From Gammaproteobacteria bacterium (GTDB lineage Bacteria > Pseudomonadota > Gammaproteobacteria > Ga0077536), in the NCBI GenBank assembly GCA_024235015.1, contig JACKNG010000003.1:434001-498000 (forward strand): a stretch of 64,000 nt of DNA. The letters run 5' to 3'. This document shows positions 18,861 through 26,563 of the stretch, piece by piece. The number at the start of each line of letters is the position of its first letter. The first letter of the stretch is position 1. Below the pieces are notes generated by a model, which saw only the letters and a program-made list of their open reading frames with translations, ran no database searches and was not told the origin of the DNA. The translations under genes were made by a program, and so were the position numbers.

Positions 18861-19892
18861 TCAGTCCAACCCGCGCAGGAAGTCGATCAGCAAACGGTTG
18901 GTGTCGTCGGGCCGCTCCTGCTGGATCCAGTGGCCGCAGCCGGGCAGGACCGTCTCGCCGCGGTAATCGGCGATGACTTCGTCCGCCCGCGCGCGCTCCT
19001 CCGCTCCCCACCAGGTCGCGACGTCGTACTCGCCGCCGATGAAGTACGCCGGCACGGCGAGCTTGGTCTTCGCCAGCGGCGCGAGCATGGCCTGGTCAGC
19101 CGGCAGGTTGCGGTAATAGGACAGCGCGCCGTGGAAGCCTGAACGCTCGAAGGCCTCGACGTAGACGGCCAGCTCGGCCGCGCTCAGCCAGGGTACCGGT
19201 TGCGCCGGCATGAAACGCTCGCGCATGCGCGTGCCGTGGGGAATGCACAGTGCGCTGCCGCGAATGAGCGTGAGCGGATCGGCAGCGTCGAGCGTGAAGC
19301 CGGCGGCGGCCAGCCCTTCACCGGAAACGGAATACATGATGTCGGCGATCCAGCCGGCGAGATCGGCCTCGATCTCCTCGATGATGCCGTCGAGCTTGCT
19401 CCAGTAGGCGTGGTAGAAATCCTGGCCGGGCCCGGACAGCTCACGCTGGTAATCCTCCAGCGGCTTTTCGCCGAAGGGGTTGCCCGGCACGCCGATGAGA
19501 CCCTGGCCGGCGAACGGCACGCTCATGCCGACCACGCCGCGGAAGGCTTCCGGGTGCAACCAGGCCGCGCTCCACACCACCGGCGCGCCCCAGTCGTGGC
19601 CGACGATGACCGCCTGTTCCTCGCCCAGCGCGCGCACGACGCCGACGAGATCCGCGGCGAGGTGGTCGATGCGGTAGGCGTCAGGGTTCCAGTACTTCGA
19701 CGAGCGCCCGTAACCGCGCTGGTCGATGGCCACCGCGCGGTAGCCGGCGGCAGCCAGCGCCGGCAGCTGGTGGCGCCACGAGTAAGCCAGTTCAGGAAAG
19801 CCATGGACCAACAGGACCAGCGGCCCCTCGCCCTGCTCGACGGCCAAAATGCGGGTACCGTCGACGTCCAGGAAACGTTCTGTTGCGCTCAT
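18861..19892 (-). CDS. Epoxide hydrolase-type alpha/beta hydrolase
   Basis: 343 aa from ATG 19892 (GAGG upstream; a longer frame to 19970 runs into the REP-like repeat and is rejected). Epoxide hydrolase hallmarks: LLVHGFPELAYSWRHQ (oxyanion HGxP), DQRGYGRSS, and VGHDWGAPVVW with the nucleophilic Asp in place of Ser. The lid domain includes two Tyr-containing segments, and GCGHWIQQERPD supplies the catalytic His near the end. It converts epoxides to vicinal diols. It would fit downstream of monooxygenases in the same region. Confidence 0.9.
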   Translation of the reverse strand: MSATERFLDVDGTRILAVEQGEGPLVLLVHGFPELAYSWRHQLPALAAAGYRAVAIDQRGYGRSSKYWNPDAYRIDHLAADLVGVVRALGEEQAVIVGHDWGAPVVWSAAWLHPEAFRGVVGMSVPFAGQGLIGVPGNPFGEKPLEDYQRELSGPGQDFYHAYWSKLDGIIEEIEADLAGWIADIMYSVSGEGLAAAGFTLDAADPLTLIRGSALCIPHGTRMRERFMPAQPVPWLSAAELAVYVEAFERSGFHGALSYYRNLPADQAMLAPLAKTKLAVPAYFIGGEYDVATWWGAEERARADEVIADYRGETVLPGCGHWIQQERPDDTNRLLIDFLRGLD

Positions 19893-19929
19893 CGATTCGT
19901 TCCTCGCTGCGATGGGGGCTCTCTTTGCA

Positions 19930-19997
19930 TGGGGACAGTTTACTTTTGTCGCCCAATCAGCCGCGGCCACCGCGGCTGCAAAAATAAACTGTCCCCA
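19930..19997. repeat. REP-like element B1 (inverted repeat)
   Basis: Arms ATGGGGACAGTTTACTTTT and AAAATAAACTGTCCCCA (one mismatch) around a GC-rich centre with its own inner palindrome CCGCGG..CCGCGG. Located just upstream of the epoxide hydrolase-like gene. Same family as 20131 and, more diverged, 20041. Confidence 0.85.
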
Positions 19998-20040
19998 CTC
20001 GTCCCTGCCTCAGGGCGCTCGCCGGCGCCCACCGCCGCGA

Positions 20041-20104
20041 CAGGGACGGTTCGCTTTTCCGCAGGATGCGGCCGCGGCGCCCACGAAAAGCAACTTGTTC
20101 CCGT
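20041..20104. repeat. REP-like element B2, degenerate copy
   Basis: Arms CGGGACGGTTCGCTTTT-like (20040 onward: AGGGACGGTTCGCTTTT) and AAAAGCAACTTGTTCCCG resemble family B with several changes, around a CGGCCGCGGCGC centre. It lies between B1 and B3. Confidence 0.55.
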
Positions 20105-20130
20105 TGCAGGCGGAGACGCCGCGCGCCGGA

Positions 20131-20201
20131 ATGGGGACAGTTTACTTTTGCGTGGCGTTCGGCCGCGGCGACGGCGCCTGCCAAAAGTAAACTGTCCCCA
20201 T
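20131..20201. repeat. REP-like element B3 (inverted repeat)
   Basis: Arms ATGGGGACAGTTTACTTTTG and CAAAAGTAAACTGTCCCCAT are perfect complements of 20 bases around a GC-rich centre of about 31 bases. It lies 21 bases after the stop of the gene at 20223 (minus strand), where the RNA hairpin may also protect or end the transcript. Confidence 0.9.
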
Positions 20202-20222
20202 GCGCCCCCGCCGTCGTCGACC

Positions 20223-21278
20223 CTACGGCAGCTCGCAGGCCTGGTTCATCTCGACCGCCGCGTGCACGGCGACGTTGCCGTGCGGCCCCGCGCTCCACGA
20301 CGGCATCACCATCGAGTAGAGCCCCGGCGCACCGCCGACCAGGACGTGGACGTTGGCGGGATCGCGCACGGCGGGGACCAGCGCTTCGCGCCCGACCAGC
20401 ATCTTGCCGTTCAGCTGTGCCAGCGCCTCGCGCGGATTGACCGCCCGCGTACTGAGTTCCGCCTGCACCCGCGCGCGGTCGTAGCCATGTCGTGCGAGCA
20501 GCGCGGCGTGCTCGGGGTTGAATACCACCGCCACCGCGGCGTTGCCGCCGAAGTAGGCGTTGTTGCTGCCGCGGTTGGCGATGACGGCGGCAACGACGTC
20601 GAGCAGCGCCACGGCCGCACGCGGGTCCTCGGTATCGCCGGAGAACAGCGCCGAATGCGGGCCTTCGACGCCGAGCAGAACCACCGCACCGTCGGCGTCG
20701 TCGTAGCCGAAGGTCGTGTGCAGGGCCGGCCACGGCGAGGCTTCCGCATCCTCGGCGAAGCAGAAGGAGAACTTGGCCGGGCCGCCATGGATGGCCATGT
20801 CGGACTCGCCCGGCCGCGCGCCGCCGATGTTGATCATGGCGAGGCGCAATGCCCGCCCGGTGGCGGCATTGGCGCGGTGCCCCGGCCCCATCAGGCCGAA
20901 GCCGGATTGGTAGCCGCCGAGCACGCGCGCGGCGCCACACACGACCAGCATGGGCGCGATGCAATGGGTGGTCGACTGCATCTCGGTGAGATCGAAGGCG
21001 GGGTCGCACAGCGCGCGCACGCCAGCCACGACCACCGGCATGTGGTCCGGCAGGCAGCCGGCCATGACCGCGGCACAGGCGACCTTGGCCACCGTCGCCA
21101 CGCCGTAGCCCGGGCCCATCTCGCCGAGCTCGATATCGCCGTCGAGACCGCTCGCCAGCACCAGGCGGGCGACGCGCGCGGGGGTCGGCACAATCACCGG
21201 CAGGCCATCGGTACAACCGAGCGCGTGGAGCATCTCCAGCGCGGCATCGGCGTCGGCCGCTTCGAGCAGCGCGCTCAT
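20223..21278 (-). CDS. Conserved partner of the UGSC selenoprotein, unknown function
   Basis: 351 aa. Its ATG overlaps the stop of the selenoprotein gene (ATGA), so the two are translationally coupled. Notable conserved-looking stretches are LGCTDGLPVIVPTPARVARL near the N-terminus, VAKVACAAVMAGCLPDHMPV, MQSTTHCIAPMLVVCG, GPGHRANAATGRALRLAMIN, GGARPGESDMAIHGGP and RGSNNAYFGGNAAVAVVF. It has no signal peptide or membrane helix. The Cys and His in the middle (STTHCIAP) could form a metal or thiol site. I do not recognise a defined enzyme activity. Its position suggests it forms a complex or a pathway with the UGSC protein. Confidence 0.7.
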   Translation of the reverse strand: MSALLEAADADAALEMLHALGCTDGLPVIVPTPARVARLVLASGLDGDIELGEMGPGYGVATVAKVACAAVMAGCLPDHMPVVVAGVRALCDPAFDLTEMQSTTHCIAPMLVVCGAARVLGGYQSGFGLMGPGHRANAATGRALRLAMINIGGARPGESDMAIHGGPAKFSFCFAEDAEASPWPALHTTFGYDDADGAVVLLGVEGPHSALFSGDTEDPRAAVALLDVVAAVIANRGSNNAYFGGNAAVAVVFNPEHAALLARHGYDRARVQAELSTRAVNPREALAQLNGKMLVGREALVPAVRDPANVHVLVGGAPGLYSMVMPSWSAGPHGNVAVHAAVEMNQACELP

Positions 21279-21802
21279 CCTTCGCGCAAGCGCCGGATGA
21301 CCTCGTCGGCGATGTCGTCGGCCAGCGCCGCCATCGCATCGGCGCCGATGCCGGCCACGGGGTGCGGCACGATCACCTGCGGCACCTCGGGCATGCCCTC
21401 GGCGCGGGCGACGAACTCGCCCTGGGGTTCGAACTTGCTGGTCACGAAGGCCACCGCCGGGCGTCCCGCCCGGGCCAATGCAATGCCGTCACGCACGGTG
21501 CCGGAAGTGCAGCTGCCTCAATGCCCGTAGGCGGTCACCAGCGCATCGCACTGCCCGGCCATCTCGGCGACCAGCGCGTCGCTCGCCGGCGCCGAGGCGC
21601 CGGGCTTGGCATAGCGCCGGAAGCGGGCGCGCGGCAGCCGCTCGCCGAGTGCGGTCTCGACGGCGTCGAGGAAGGCCACCGAATCGGGGAAATTGTTGGC
21701 GAGCAGGCCGATGCTCACCGCGCCCTCGAGGGGATGACGGCAACTGTAGCGCTCGGGTGGTACGCGGGTCTCGCCGCGCGGATCGTGGAACTGGATGGCC
21801 AT
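21275..21802 (-). CDS. UGSC-family selenoprotein, UGA at codon 95 read as selenocysteine
   Basis: Reading from ATG 21802 (strong GGGGAGGAGG ribosome site) the frame reaches UGA at 21520-21518 and continues in the same frame to 21275, giving 175 residues. The context is VTAYGH-U-GSCTSGTVRDGIAL: the U-G-S-C motif from which the UGSC family of (seleno)proteins is named. The sequence on both sides is protein-like (beta strand GAVSIGLLANNFPDSVAFLD before, AVAFVTSKFEPQGEFVA after) and the stop overlaps the next gene's start. A stem of five pairs with a ten-base loop containing GG can form 10-29 bases from the UGA, a plausible bacterial SECIS. A Sec/Cys redox role is likely. Standard gene calling would break it in two. 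It follows the LLM gene at 21898 by 95 bases on the same strand. Confidence 0.88.
21518..21520 (-). other. Selenocysteine UGA recoding site
   Basis: The in-frame TGA (read on the minus strand) precedes GGC AGC TGC, giving U-G-S-C. Downstream bases can form a short hairpin, UGCAC paired with GUGCG, whose loop UUCCGGCACC holds unpaired G residues as SelB-binding loops do. Confidence 0.85.
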
Positions 21803-21897
21803 GCGCCTCCTCCCCGCGGCCCGCCGGGGCCGCGTCGCTGGCTGGTGGAACACTGCAGGCGGCCGGGCGCCTCACCCGGCCGCCGCAACCGGCGTGA

Positions 21898-23118
21898 TCA
21901 GCCGGCCGACTTGTCGCGGTTGCTGTTGGCGTCGAAGTAGGCGACGAGGTCGGGCGAGAGCTGGGCGTCGCCCTTGGCCCGCGCATGCTCGAGCATCTTC
22001 GCGCGCACGGCATCGGTCAGCTCGCCCTTGAACTGCACGTTGTTCGCACGCAGCCAGTCCTCGGACTCCTGGCGCCAGAAATTGAGCTTGTTGATCTTCG
22101 GGATCGCGTAGCGCGCGATGAGTTCGTAGGAACGGCGCGTCTCGGCCCAGTCGGCCCAGTGGTGATCGAGGTTGAGGAAGCAGCCGAAACCGCCGGACTG
22201 CTCCCACAGGCGTTCGATTTGGGCGACGAAGTCGTCCGGGGTGCCGATGACACCAAAACCGGTCGAGATGATGTACTCGACGGCATCCTGGCCTTGCGGC
22301 ACGCCGAGCGGCAGCGCGGCGACCTTGGACATGTAGTCGATCCAGCGTTCGAGGCCGAAGCGCACGTTCTCGCGCGCTTTCTCGCGGGTCTCGGCAACGT
22401 GCACCGGGCCGACCAGGCGCCAGCCCGAGCGATCCATGACATGGCCATGTTCGCGCGCGGTGTCTTCGGCGATCTGCCAGTTCGAGCCCAGCGCGTTGAA
22501 GCCGCCGGTCGAGGTCGCGCCGATCGAGAGCAGGCTCAAGCCGTGCTTGCCGGCCGCGGTGGCGCCGGTCGGCGAGACCTGGCTGGCGACGGCGATTTCG
22601 GGGCCGGATTCGGTGTAGGGCGGCATCTGCAGCTGGGCGCGCTGCAGGGTGAACCAGTCGCTCTTCATGGTCACCTGCTCGCCGCGCAGCAGGCGCACCA
22701 GCGGTTCGATGGCCTCGTCCATCTGGTCGCGCGCCTTGGCGGTGTCGAGGCCCATCATGAACGAATCGGACGGCAAGGAACCCGGGCCGACGCCGAACAT
22801 CACCCGCCCCTGGGTGTGGTACTCGAGCTGGCGGATGCGGTCCGCCACGGTGTAGGGATGGTGGTAGGGCAGCGAGACGACGCCGGTACCGAGCCGGATG
22901 CGCTTGGTGTGCTGGGCAACCGCGGCGATGAACAGCTCTGGGCTGGCGGTGATCTCCCAGCCGCCCGAGTGGTGCTCGCCAATCCACGCTTCCTCGTAGC
23001 CGAGCTTGTCGAGCCAGATGACCCGGTCCATGTCTTCCTGCACGGCGAGCCAGGGATGCTCGTCGGGTGGCGTGTGCGGCGGAATGAAGGCGCCGAAACG
23101 GATGCGTGGCTGGGCCAT
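21898..23118 (-). CDS. LLM class flavin-dependent monooxygenase
   Basis: 406 aa. Luciferase-like family: IRFGAFIPPHTPPDEHP, GYEEAWIGEHHSGGWEI, HTKRIRLGTGVVSLPYHHPY and QGRVMFGVGPGSLPSD match the limonene 1,2-monooxygenase/alkanal monooxygenase branch that uses FMNH2 (or a reduced flavin supplied by a reductase) and O2. A ribosome site GGGGAGGACACC lies before ATG 23118. It is the first gene of a likely unit with the selenoprotein and its partner, and lies 267 bases after the double acyl-CoA dehydrogenase. No flavin reductase is close by. Confidence 0.88.
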   Translation of the reverse strand: MAQPRIRFGAFIPPHTPPDEHPWLAVQEDMDRVIWLDKLGYEEAWIGEHHSGGWEITASPELFIAAVAQHTKRIRLGTGVVSLPYHHPYTVADRIRQLEYHTQGRVMFGVGPGSLPSDSFMMGLDTAKARDQMDEAIEPLVRLLRGEQVTMKSDWFTLQRAQLQMPPYTESGPEIAVASQVSPTGATAAGKHGLSLLSIGATSTGGFNALGSNWQIAEDTAREHGHVMDRSGWRLVGPVHVAETREKARENVRFGLERWIDYMSKVAALPLGVPQGQDAVEYIISTGFGVIGTPDDFVAQIERLWEQSGGFGCFLNLDHHWADWAETRRSYELIARYAIPKINKLNFWRQESEDWLRANNVQFKGELTDAVRAKMLEHARAKGDAQLSPDLVAYFDANSNRDKSAG

Positions 23119-23385
23119 GTGGTGTCCTCCCCTGGCGGTCAGCTGTAGACGAACGAAAACCGAACGATGCCGGACGGACGCGCGGCCGGCCTGGCGTGGG
23201 TCAAGCCCGGCGGCATCGCTGGCCAGTATAGCGAGGGCGCCGGCCGCACCCCAGCGTCATCCCGCGGCGCGTGCCGCCATGCCCGCGGCCGGGCCGTACG
23301 CCGTCGGCGCTCGGCCCCTGGTGAACGCCGCCCCTGGCCCGCGTGGCGGGTGAACGGCCGGCGATGCACGAGCAGGGCGCCGCGC

Positions 23386-25707
23386 TCAGCGCGACGGCAG
23401 GCCGAGCACGGCCTTGGCCAGGATGTTGCGCTGGATCTCGTTGCTGCCGCCGTAGATCGGGGTCGGCCGCGCGTTGTAGTAGGGCGAGAGCACGTCGATG
23501 GGTTCACCCGCCCCGAAATCGACCGCCTCGACCTGGGCGCCGGCCTCGCCGGCGATCTCGAGGATGGTCTCGCTCAGGCGTGCGTAGGTTTCGCTGGCGA
23601 AGATCTTGAGCAGCGAGACGTCCGCACCCAGGGTCTCGCCGCGCCGGATCTGGTCGGCGAAGGCCTTGTACAGGGCCTCGAGATCGGCGACGTCGAGGGC
23701 GTCGCGGATATACCGATCGCGGTAGACCGGGTCCTCGGCCAGCCCGCGCGCCGCGGCCAGCGCGGCCAGGCGGCCAAGCGCGAAGCGGCAGGTCTTGGGA
23801 CTGCCGACGAAGAAGCGCTCGAAGCCGAGCAGGGCCTTGGCGATGGTCCAGCCGTCGTTCAGCTGGCCGACCAGGTTGCTCACCGGCACCCGCACGTCGT
23901 CGAAGAACACCTCGCAGAACTCCTCGTCGCCGGCGAGGTTGCGGATCGGCCGAATGGTGATGCCCGGCGAGGCCAGATCGATCAGCACGAAGCTGATGCC
24001 AGCCTGTGGCTTGGCCTCGGCGTCGGTGCGTACGAGGCAGAACATCTGGTTGGCGTCCTGGGCGAGCGTGGTCCAGATCTTCTGGCCGTTGACGACGAAG
24101 TCGTCACCGTCGAGCACCGCGCTGGTACGCAGCGAAGCGAGATCGGAACCGGCGTTCGGCTCGGAGTAACCCTGGCACCAGATGTGCTCGCCGGACAACG
24201 CCTTGGGCAGGTAATGGGCCTGCTGCGCGGCGCTGCCGTGGGCCATCAGCAGCGGCCCGATCATGATGATGCCCTGGTCCGGGGTGCGCGCGACGCCGAG
24301 GCGTTCGCGCTCCTCGATGAAGATCAGCAGCTTGTCCGGGGCCAATCCCATGCCGCCATGCGCGCGCGGCCAGCCGGGCGCGGCCCAGCCGCGCCGGTGG
24401 AGCGTCTGGTACCAGTCGCGACACTCGTGCCAACGCAGGCGGCGGCGCGGGTGGCGCAACGCCACCGGGTAGTGGGCTTCGTGCCAGGCCCGCACGACGG
24501 CACGGAACCGCCCGTTGTCGAGGGCGTTCCAGTCACCGTCCGGCGGGACGAGCTCCGGGTCGACGGCAGGCGTCTCGGCGGCGCCGTCTGCGCCGCCCTC
24601 GCCGAAGCCGATACGTGCGAGGCGCGCGGCGTGCTGGCCGGCCTGGCCATAACGCGCGCAGACCACCAGTGCGCGATTGAGCAGCAGGCCGACGTCGCAC
24701 TCGTCGGTGTAACCGATGGCGCCGTGCAGCTGCACCGCTTCGCGCGCGGCGTGCAGGGCGGTGGTGCAGGCGCGGTAGCGCAGTCGGCTGGCGGCGCGCG
24801 CCGCGGCCTCGACCGGGCCCTGCTCGATGGCCTCGACCCCCTCGTCGAGCGTGGCGGCGGCCAGGCGCAACCCGAGGTAGACGTCGACCAGGCGATGCTG
24901 CACGGCCTGGAAGCTGCCGATGGCCTGGCCGAACTGGCGCCGCGTGCCGACGTACTCGCGCGTCATCTCGAACAGGGTTTCGGCCAGGCCGACGAGGTAG
25001 GCCGCCGAGGCGGCCTCGCTGCGACCGCGCGCGTCGGCCAGGGCGGTCTGCGCCGCAAGACCCGTGCACAACACGCTCGCCGCGACGTCGACGAACTCGA
25101 CGTCGGCGTCGCGGGTACCGTCGGCGAGTTCACGCGGCGTGGCCTCGATGCCCGTGTTACCGGCCTCGACCACGCACCAGGCGGCCTCGCCGTCGAGGCG
25201 CGCCGGGACCAGCCAGACGTCGGCGTCCGGCGCGACCGGCAGCGGCGCGATGCGGCCGAACAGGCGCACGCCGTGCGGGTCGGGGTGGGCGGCGACGAGT
25301 GCGAACGGGTCGTCCCCGAAATTGCCGAGCGCGGCGACGATGACGCGCTCGCCGGTCAGCACCGCCGCGGTCAACGCCGGGGCTTCGGCCGCGCCGAGCA
25401 CACTGGCCGCCGCGACCGCGCACTCGACGAACGGCTCGGGCGCGGCAACGCGGCCGAGCGCCCGCGCCACCGCGAGTGCCGCCGGCAGGCCGAGGCCGAG
25501 TCCGCCGCGCCCCTCGTCGAGCAGGATGCCGCTCCAGCCGAGTTCGGCCATCTCGCGCCAGGCGCTGCGATCGAACGCCGGCCGCGCGCCGCGCAGGCCG
25601 CGCAGGCGTGCGCGCGGCAAGGCGCGAGCACAGAAATCGGCCGCGCTCTCGCTGAGCAGGCCGACGACGTCGCCGTCGTCCGCGGCGGTGGACGGGACGG
25701 CGCTCAC
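23386..25707 (-). CDS. Fused double-domain acyl-CoA dehydrogenase
   Basis: 773 aa, about twice normal length. The N-terminal half (about 1-365) is a diverged acyl-CoA dehydrogenase (WSGILLDEGRGGLGLGLPA, then AVQLHGAIGYTDECDVG late in the half). The C-terminal half (about 395-773) is canonical: HIWCQGYSEPNAGSDLASL, VNGQKIWTTLAQDANQMF, and PTPIYGGSNEIQRNILAK at the end. Such alpha-beta pairs occur as separate genes (for example heterotetrameric FadE/ChsE enzymes of steroid side-chain breakdown); here they are one chain. It desaturates an acyl-CoA, probably bulky or branched. It overlaps the citryl-CoA lyase-like gene by 4 bases, so one operon. Confidence 0.9.
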   Translation of the reverse strand: MSAVPSTAADDGDVVGLLSESAADFCARALPRARLRGLRGARPAFDRSAWREMAELGWSGILLDEGRGGLGLGLPAALAVARALGRVAAPEPFVECAVAAASVLGAAEAPALTAAVLTGERVIVAALGNFGDDPFALVAAHPDPHGVRLFGRIAPLPVAPDADVWLVPARLDGEAAWCVVEAGNTGIEATPRELADGTRDADVEFVDVAASVLCTGLAAQTALADARGRSEAASAAYLVGLAETLFEMTREYVGTRRQFGQAIGSFQAVQHRLVDVYLGLRLAAATLDEGVEAIEQGPVEAAARAASRLRYRACTTALHAAREAVQLHGAIGYTDECDVGLLLNRALVVCARYGQAGQHAARLARIGFGEGGADGAAETPAVDPELVPPDGDWNALDNGRFRAVVRAWHEAHYPVALRHPRRRLRWHECRDWYQTLHRRGWAAPGWPRAHGGMGLAPDKLLIFIEERERLGVARTPDQGIIMIGPLLMAHGSAAQQAHYLPKALSGEHIWCQGYSEPNAGSDLASLRTSAVLDGDDFVVNGQKIWTTLAQDANQMFCLVRTDAEAKPQAGISFVLIDLASPGITIRPIRNLAGDEEFCEVFFDDVRVPVSNLVGQLNDGWTIAKALLGFERFFVGSPKTCRFALGRLAALAAARGLAEDPVYRDRYIRDALDVADLEALYKAFADQIRRGETLGADVSLLKIFASETYARLSETILEIAGEAGAQVEAVDFGAGEPIDVLSPYYNARPTPIYGGSNEIQRNILAKAVLGLPSR

Positions 25708-26471
25708 GGCGCTTCGTAGGGCACCGCCTGCTCGGCGGCGTGCCAGATGGAATAGCCGGCCGGTTCCTCCTGCTCTTCGAGCAGGTGACCGACGAGGCCC
25801 GCGCAGCGCGCGATGAGATTGAAGCCGCGCGCGATCTTGGGCGGGATACCGGCCTCGAGCAGCACCGCGCCGATGGCGGCATTGGCGTTGATGACGATGT
25901 TCTTGCCCGAGGCAGTCTTGATCGCCTCACCGAGCAGGTACATGGCATCGATGTACTCGCCCCTCGCGCCGGCCGCGCGCGCGACCTCGTCGAGGCGCTT
26001 CACGCGCGGATCGCCGTTGGTGTGGATGGGATGACCGAAACCCGGCAGGAACTTCTTCTGCGCGACGTGGCGCTCGGCAATGCGGCGCGCCTCGCCGGCG
26101 CGCTCGTCGGGGGTGCGTTCGACGATCTGGGTGATCAGCGCAGCGGCTTCGTCAGCGGTGCCGACGAAGCGCGAACCGGCACCGAGCAGGCCGGCCGCCA
26201 CCGCCCCCTGCAGCGACTCGGGCGCACCGAGGTAGGTGACGCGGCTGGCCACCGCGGAAGGTGTCATGCCGTGTTCCATGATGCACACCAGCACCGCATC
26301 GACCACCGCGCGCTGCAACGGCGTCGGCTCGGTACCGAAAAAATGGAACATGATGTAGTCGGTGAAACTCATGTGGCCGATCAGCTCGTCGCACAGGTTG
26401 CGCCCGCGGATCCAGATGTTGTCGACATCGCTGGTGCACAGGCGTGTCACCGGGTTGGCTTTCTTGTACAT
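25704..26471 (-). CDS. Citryl-CoA lyase / citrate synthase-like protein
   Basis: 255 aa from ATG 26471. Matches the short citrate synthase-like branch called citryl-CoA lyase: DNIWIRGRNLCDELIGHMSF, CIMEHGMTPSAVASR (first His), KKFLPGFGHPIHTNGDPRV (second His) and an Asp-containing C-terminal part are preserved. Full citrate synthases are about 430 aa, so the large N-terminal domain is missing. The reaction could be a retro-Claisen cleavage of a 3-hydroxy-3-carboxyacyl-CoA. It lies between the monooxygenase (92-base gap) and the acyl-CoA dehydrogenase (4-base overlap), which suggests a role in breakdown of an acyl-CoA intermediate. Confidence 0.82.
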   Translation of the reverse strand: MYKKANPVTRLCTSDVDNIWIRGRNLCDELIGHMSFTDYIMFHFFGTEPTPLQRAVVDAVLVCIMEHGMTPSAVASRVTYLGAPESLQGAVAAGLLGAGSRFVGTADEAAALITQIVERTPDERAGEARRIAERHVAQKKFLPGFGHPIHTNGDPRVKRLDEVARAAGARGEYIDAMYLLGEAIKTASGKNIVINANAAIGAVLLEAGIPPKIARGFNLIARCAGLVGHLLEEQEEPAGYSIWHAAEQAVPYEAP

Positions 26472-26563
26472 CGCTCTTCTCTCGTGTTCGTTCGGATTCG
26501 GGCGCGCCGCGCCCAGGGGACCGTCGCGGCAATCGCGGTGACCGCCCACCGCGGCTCACGTGT

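Noticed and set aside
21275..21853. Reading the UGSC gene as a pseudogene with a nonsense mutation
   Set aside because: The only stop is a UGA at exactly the U of U-G-S-C, frame and coding quality continue on both sides, and the gene is coupled to the next. Selenocysteine explains all of this better.
26462..26474. TTGTACAT at the start of the citryl-CoA lyase-like gene as an operator
   Set aside because: Only one half-site is present and it is part of the start codons (M-Y-K-K).
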